From an uncultured Synergistales bacterium (lineage in GTDB: Bacteria; Synergistota; Synergistia; Synergistales; Aminobacteriaceae): 8,262 bases of DNA. The notes under the pieces were generated by a model, which was given only the letters and a program-made list of their open reading frames with translations, made no database searches and was not told the DNA's origin. The translations under genes were made by a program, and so were the position numbers. Positions 7,646 through 8,262 of the stretch are shown here, piece after piece. Location: assembly GCA_905233295.1 (NCBI GenBank), contig CAJODX010000097.1:1-8262 (forward strand), read 5' to 3'. Position 1 is the first letter of the stretch. Each line of letters begins with the position of its first letter.

Positions 7646-7975
7646 ATGTCAAAAAAAGTTTTATTAGTGTTGCTCTTGTTGATTTTCGCATCATGTGCCT
7701 CAGCTCAGGACAGAACAGTTTCTCCTGCTGCGCCTTCAAAAGGTCAGTGGGTCTTTGCTCTTGAAGATTCTCTGCCGCTCTACGAAGACCCCAACCCGAA
7801 AGCTGATGTTGAATATGTTGAACTCCCTGAAGCATGGCTGAAAGTTGTCAGCACGGTCAGGGATGCTGAAAATAATCTTTGGCGTGTTCTCGAATATAAC
7901 GTTCTGCTGCCTCTCGTGTTTCTCGACTCAATAATAACTCCTCCTGTTAAAAGCCTGTTAATTTCTTGCCTATAA
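7646..7975 (+). pseudogene. Truncated paralogue of the exported SH3-like protein
   Basis: The reading frame gives 109 residues. It starts with a signal peptide (KK, then a leucine-rich core) that may be cut at ASA (18-20); Cys17 gives a poor lipobox (FASC), so lipoprotein status is doubtful. Residues 26-79 align without gaps to 24-77 of the preceding protein, with 34 of 54 identical by my hand count. After Trp79 (codon 7880-7882) all similarity stops. The expected GW-containing second half of the SH3-like domain and the BamE-like domain are missing. The last 28 residues are an unrelated hydrophobic tail, and the stop at 7973-7975 lies inside a large palindrome. Neither other plus frame continues the homology, so this is not a simple frameshift; insertion or deletion is more likely. 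The rest of the gene, if it survives, is beyond 8262. Confidence 0.75.
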
Positions 7976-8009
7976 AAGAAAATTTGTCTTTTTCTTCTCT
8001 CCTTTAGAC

Positions 8010-8027
8010 GTCGGCTCGTTGGCCGAC
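8010..8027. repeat. Inner hairpin 1
   Basis: GTCGGC, loop TCGTTG, GCCGAC: a perfect six-base-pair stem. With its flanks (GACG before, CTA after; unit 8007-8029) it is an inverted relative of the hairpin at 8050-8067. Confidence 0.7.
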
Positions 8028-8049
8028 TACAAAACACTTGCCTGTTATA

Positions 8050-8067
8050 GCCTCCCAACGAGGAGGC
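8050..8067. repeat. Inner hairpin 2, inverted copy of hairpin 1
   Basis: GCCTCC, loop CAACGA, GGAGGC: a perfect six-base-pair stem. On the minus strand the unit 8048-8070 shares 17 of 23 bases with 8007-8029. All six differences form three compensatory base-pair changes in the stem, and the loop is unchanged. On one strand the two loops are exactly complementary. Confidence 0.7.
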
Positions 8068-8169
8068 GTCCTTTGTGTGAAGAAAAACTAAAAAACAAAA
8101 TTTTTTCTTTATAGGCATAAAAAAACTTTTATAGGCTTGAAAAATTTTTCTCTGGCGGAGAGTCTATCT

Positions 8170-8204
8170 GATCGACTTGCCCCCTTTAAAAGGGGGCGGC
8201 GATC
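8170..8204. repeat. GC-rich 35-base hairpin
   Basis: GCCCCCTTT (8179-8187) and AAAGGGGGC (8189-8197) form a nearly closed perfect stem. GATCG (8170-8174) and CGATC (8200-8204) extend it past a small internal loop. It is not followed by a T-run on either strand, so it is not a typical intrinsic terminator. It could be an element end, a protein-binding palindrome or a repeated genomic hairpin. Confidence 0.6.
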
Positions 8205-8262
8205 TTAAAATATTAATATATTAGGCAAAATGACCACTTAAAAAAACGGTGATAAACAGTGT

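Larger units (their letters stand above)
7967..8117. repeat. 151-base imperfect palindrome, BIME/MITE-like
   Basis: The outer arms TGCCTATAAA (7967-7976) and TTTATAGGCA (8108-8117) pair perfectly over ten bases. After a looser A/T section, TTTTTCTTC (7989-7997) pairs with GAAGAAAAA (8079-8087). Inside sit two hairpins in inverted orientation. A second copy of the right arm, CTTTTATAGGC, follows at 8126-8136 and matches the left arm over 11 bases. This could be a mobile miniature element, a pair of REP-like units, or a long RNA hairpin. No transposase gene is present. Confidence 0.6.
7883..8262. other. Structured stretch without a gene after the paralogue breakpoint
   Basis: About 380 bases show no similarity to the upstream gene pair and no credible open reading frame with a ribosome site. 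From left to right it holds two copies of TTCTCGA (7887-7893, 7920-7926), a 151-base palindrome with two inner hairpins, a 12-base GAAAAATTTTTC palindrome (8139-8150), and a GC-rich hairpin (8170-8204). Short open frames enter from the right edge on the minus strand but are too short to judge. It is probably all or part of a non-coding mobile or repeated element whose right boundary is not in view. Confidence 0.5.

Noticed and set aside
7644..8118. Minus-strand frames of 63 and 112 codons opposite the truncated paralogue
   Set aside because: No ribosome site, and the longer one begins in the right arm of the palindrome and reads its A/T-rich stem. They are not credible genes.
7967..8204. CRISPR array or riboswitch
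   Set aside because: There are only two inverted units, not direct repeats with spacers, and no known riboswitch core is recognisable; a downstream gene is not in view.
8170..8204. Intrinsic terminator for the exported-protein genes
   Set aside because: No T-run follows the stem in either direction.
8205..8262. Edge-crossing gene on the minus strand
   Set aside because: Open stretches of at most about 15 codons before stops give too little to support a coding call.

Overview
The window comes from an AT-rich bacterial chromosome. It has strong AGGAG Shine-Dalgarno sites and many A-tract/T-tract words such as AAAATTTTT, inside genes as well as between them. The single-chain, glutaminase-fused PurL of about 1,220 residues fits a gut-type anaerobe from Clostridia, Negativicutes, Bacteroidota or Synergistota. 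The sequence alone does not fix the phylum. No tRNA, rRNA, CRISPR array or transposase gene is visible.

Layout. Two long genes fill positions 102-6897 on the minus strand and read leftward, with purL first. It encodes phosphoribosylformylglycinamidine synthase, the fourth step of de novo purine synthesis, and is complete with both the synthetase and glutaminase parts. Sixty-one bases downstream is a 1,019-residue protein that I do not recognise as a named family. Its parts are readable: an N-terminal LSm/Hfq-like small beta-barrel, a helical repeat-like region, two cold-shock-like OB folds, a second long helical region, and a C-terminal HEPN-type module with an R-x4-H motif (RNPVFH). This points to a multivalent RNA-binding protein, possibly a ribonuclease, and is the best candidate here for an undescribed system.

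A 148-base divergent promoter region (6898-7045) separates purL from two tandem plus-strand genes for small exported proteins. The first (7046-7612) is intact: signal peptide, bacterial SH3-like domain and a BamE/SmpA-like C-terminal domain. The second (7646-7975) is a paralogue that follows the first closely through the signal peptide and half of the SH3-like domain. It then loses all similarity at about 7882 and ends in an unrelated tail.

The sequence after that break (7883-8262) has no convincing gene but is highly structured. A 151-base imperfect palindrome (7967-8117) encloses two inverted hairpins that share the same six-base loop and differ by three compensatory base-pair changes. A GC-rich hairpin follows at 8170-8204. 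This resembles a non-autonomous mobile or BIME/MITE-like element that may have destroyed the paralogue.

The purine gene and the RNA-binding gene are probably co-transcribed. Any functional link between them is inference from position only. The exported pair is a separate unit with its own extended -10 promoter.
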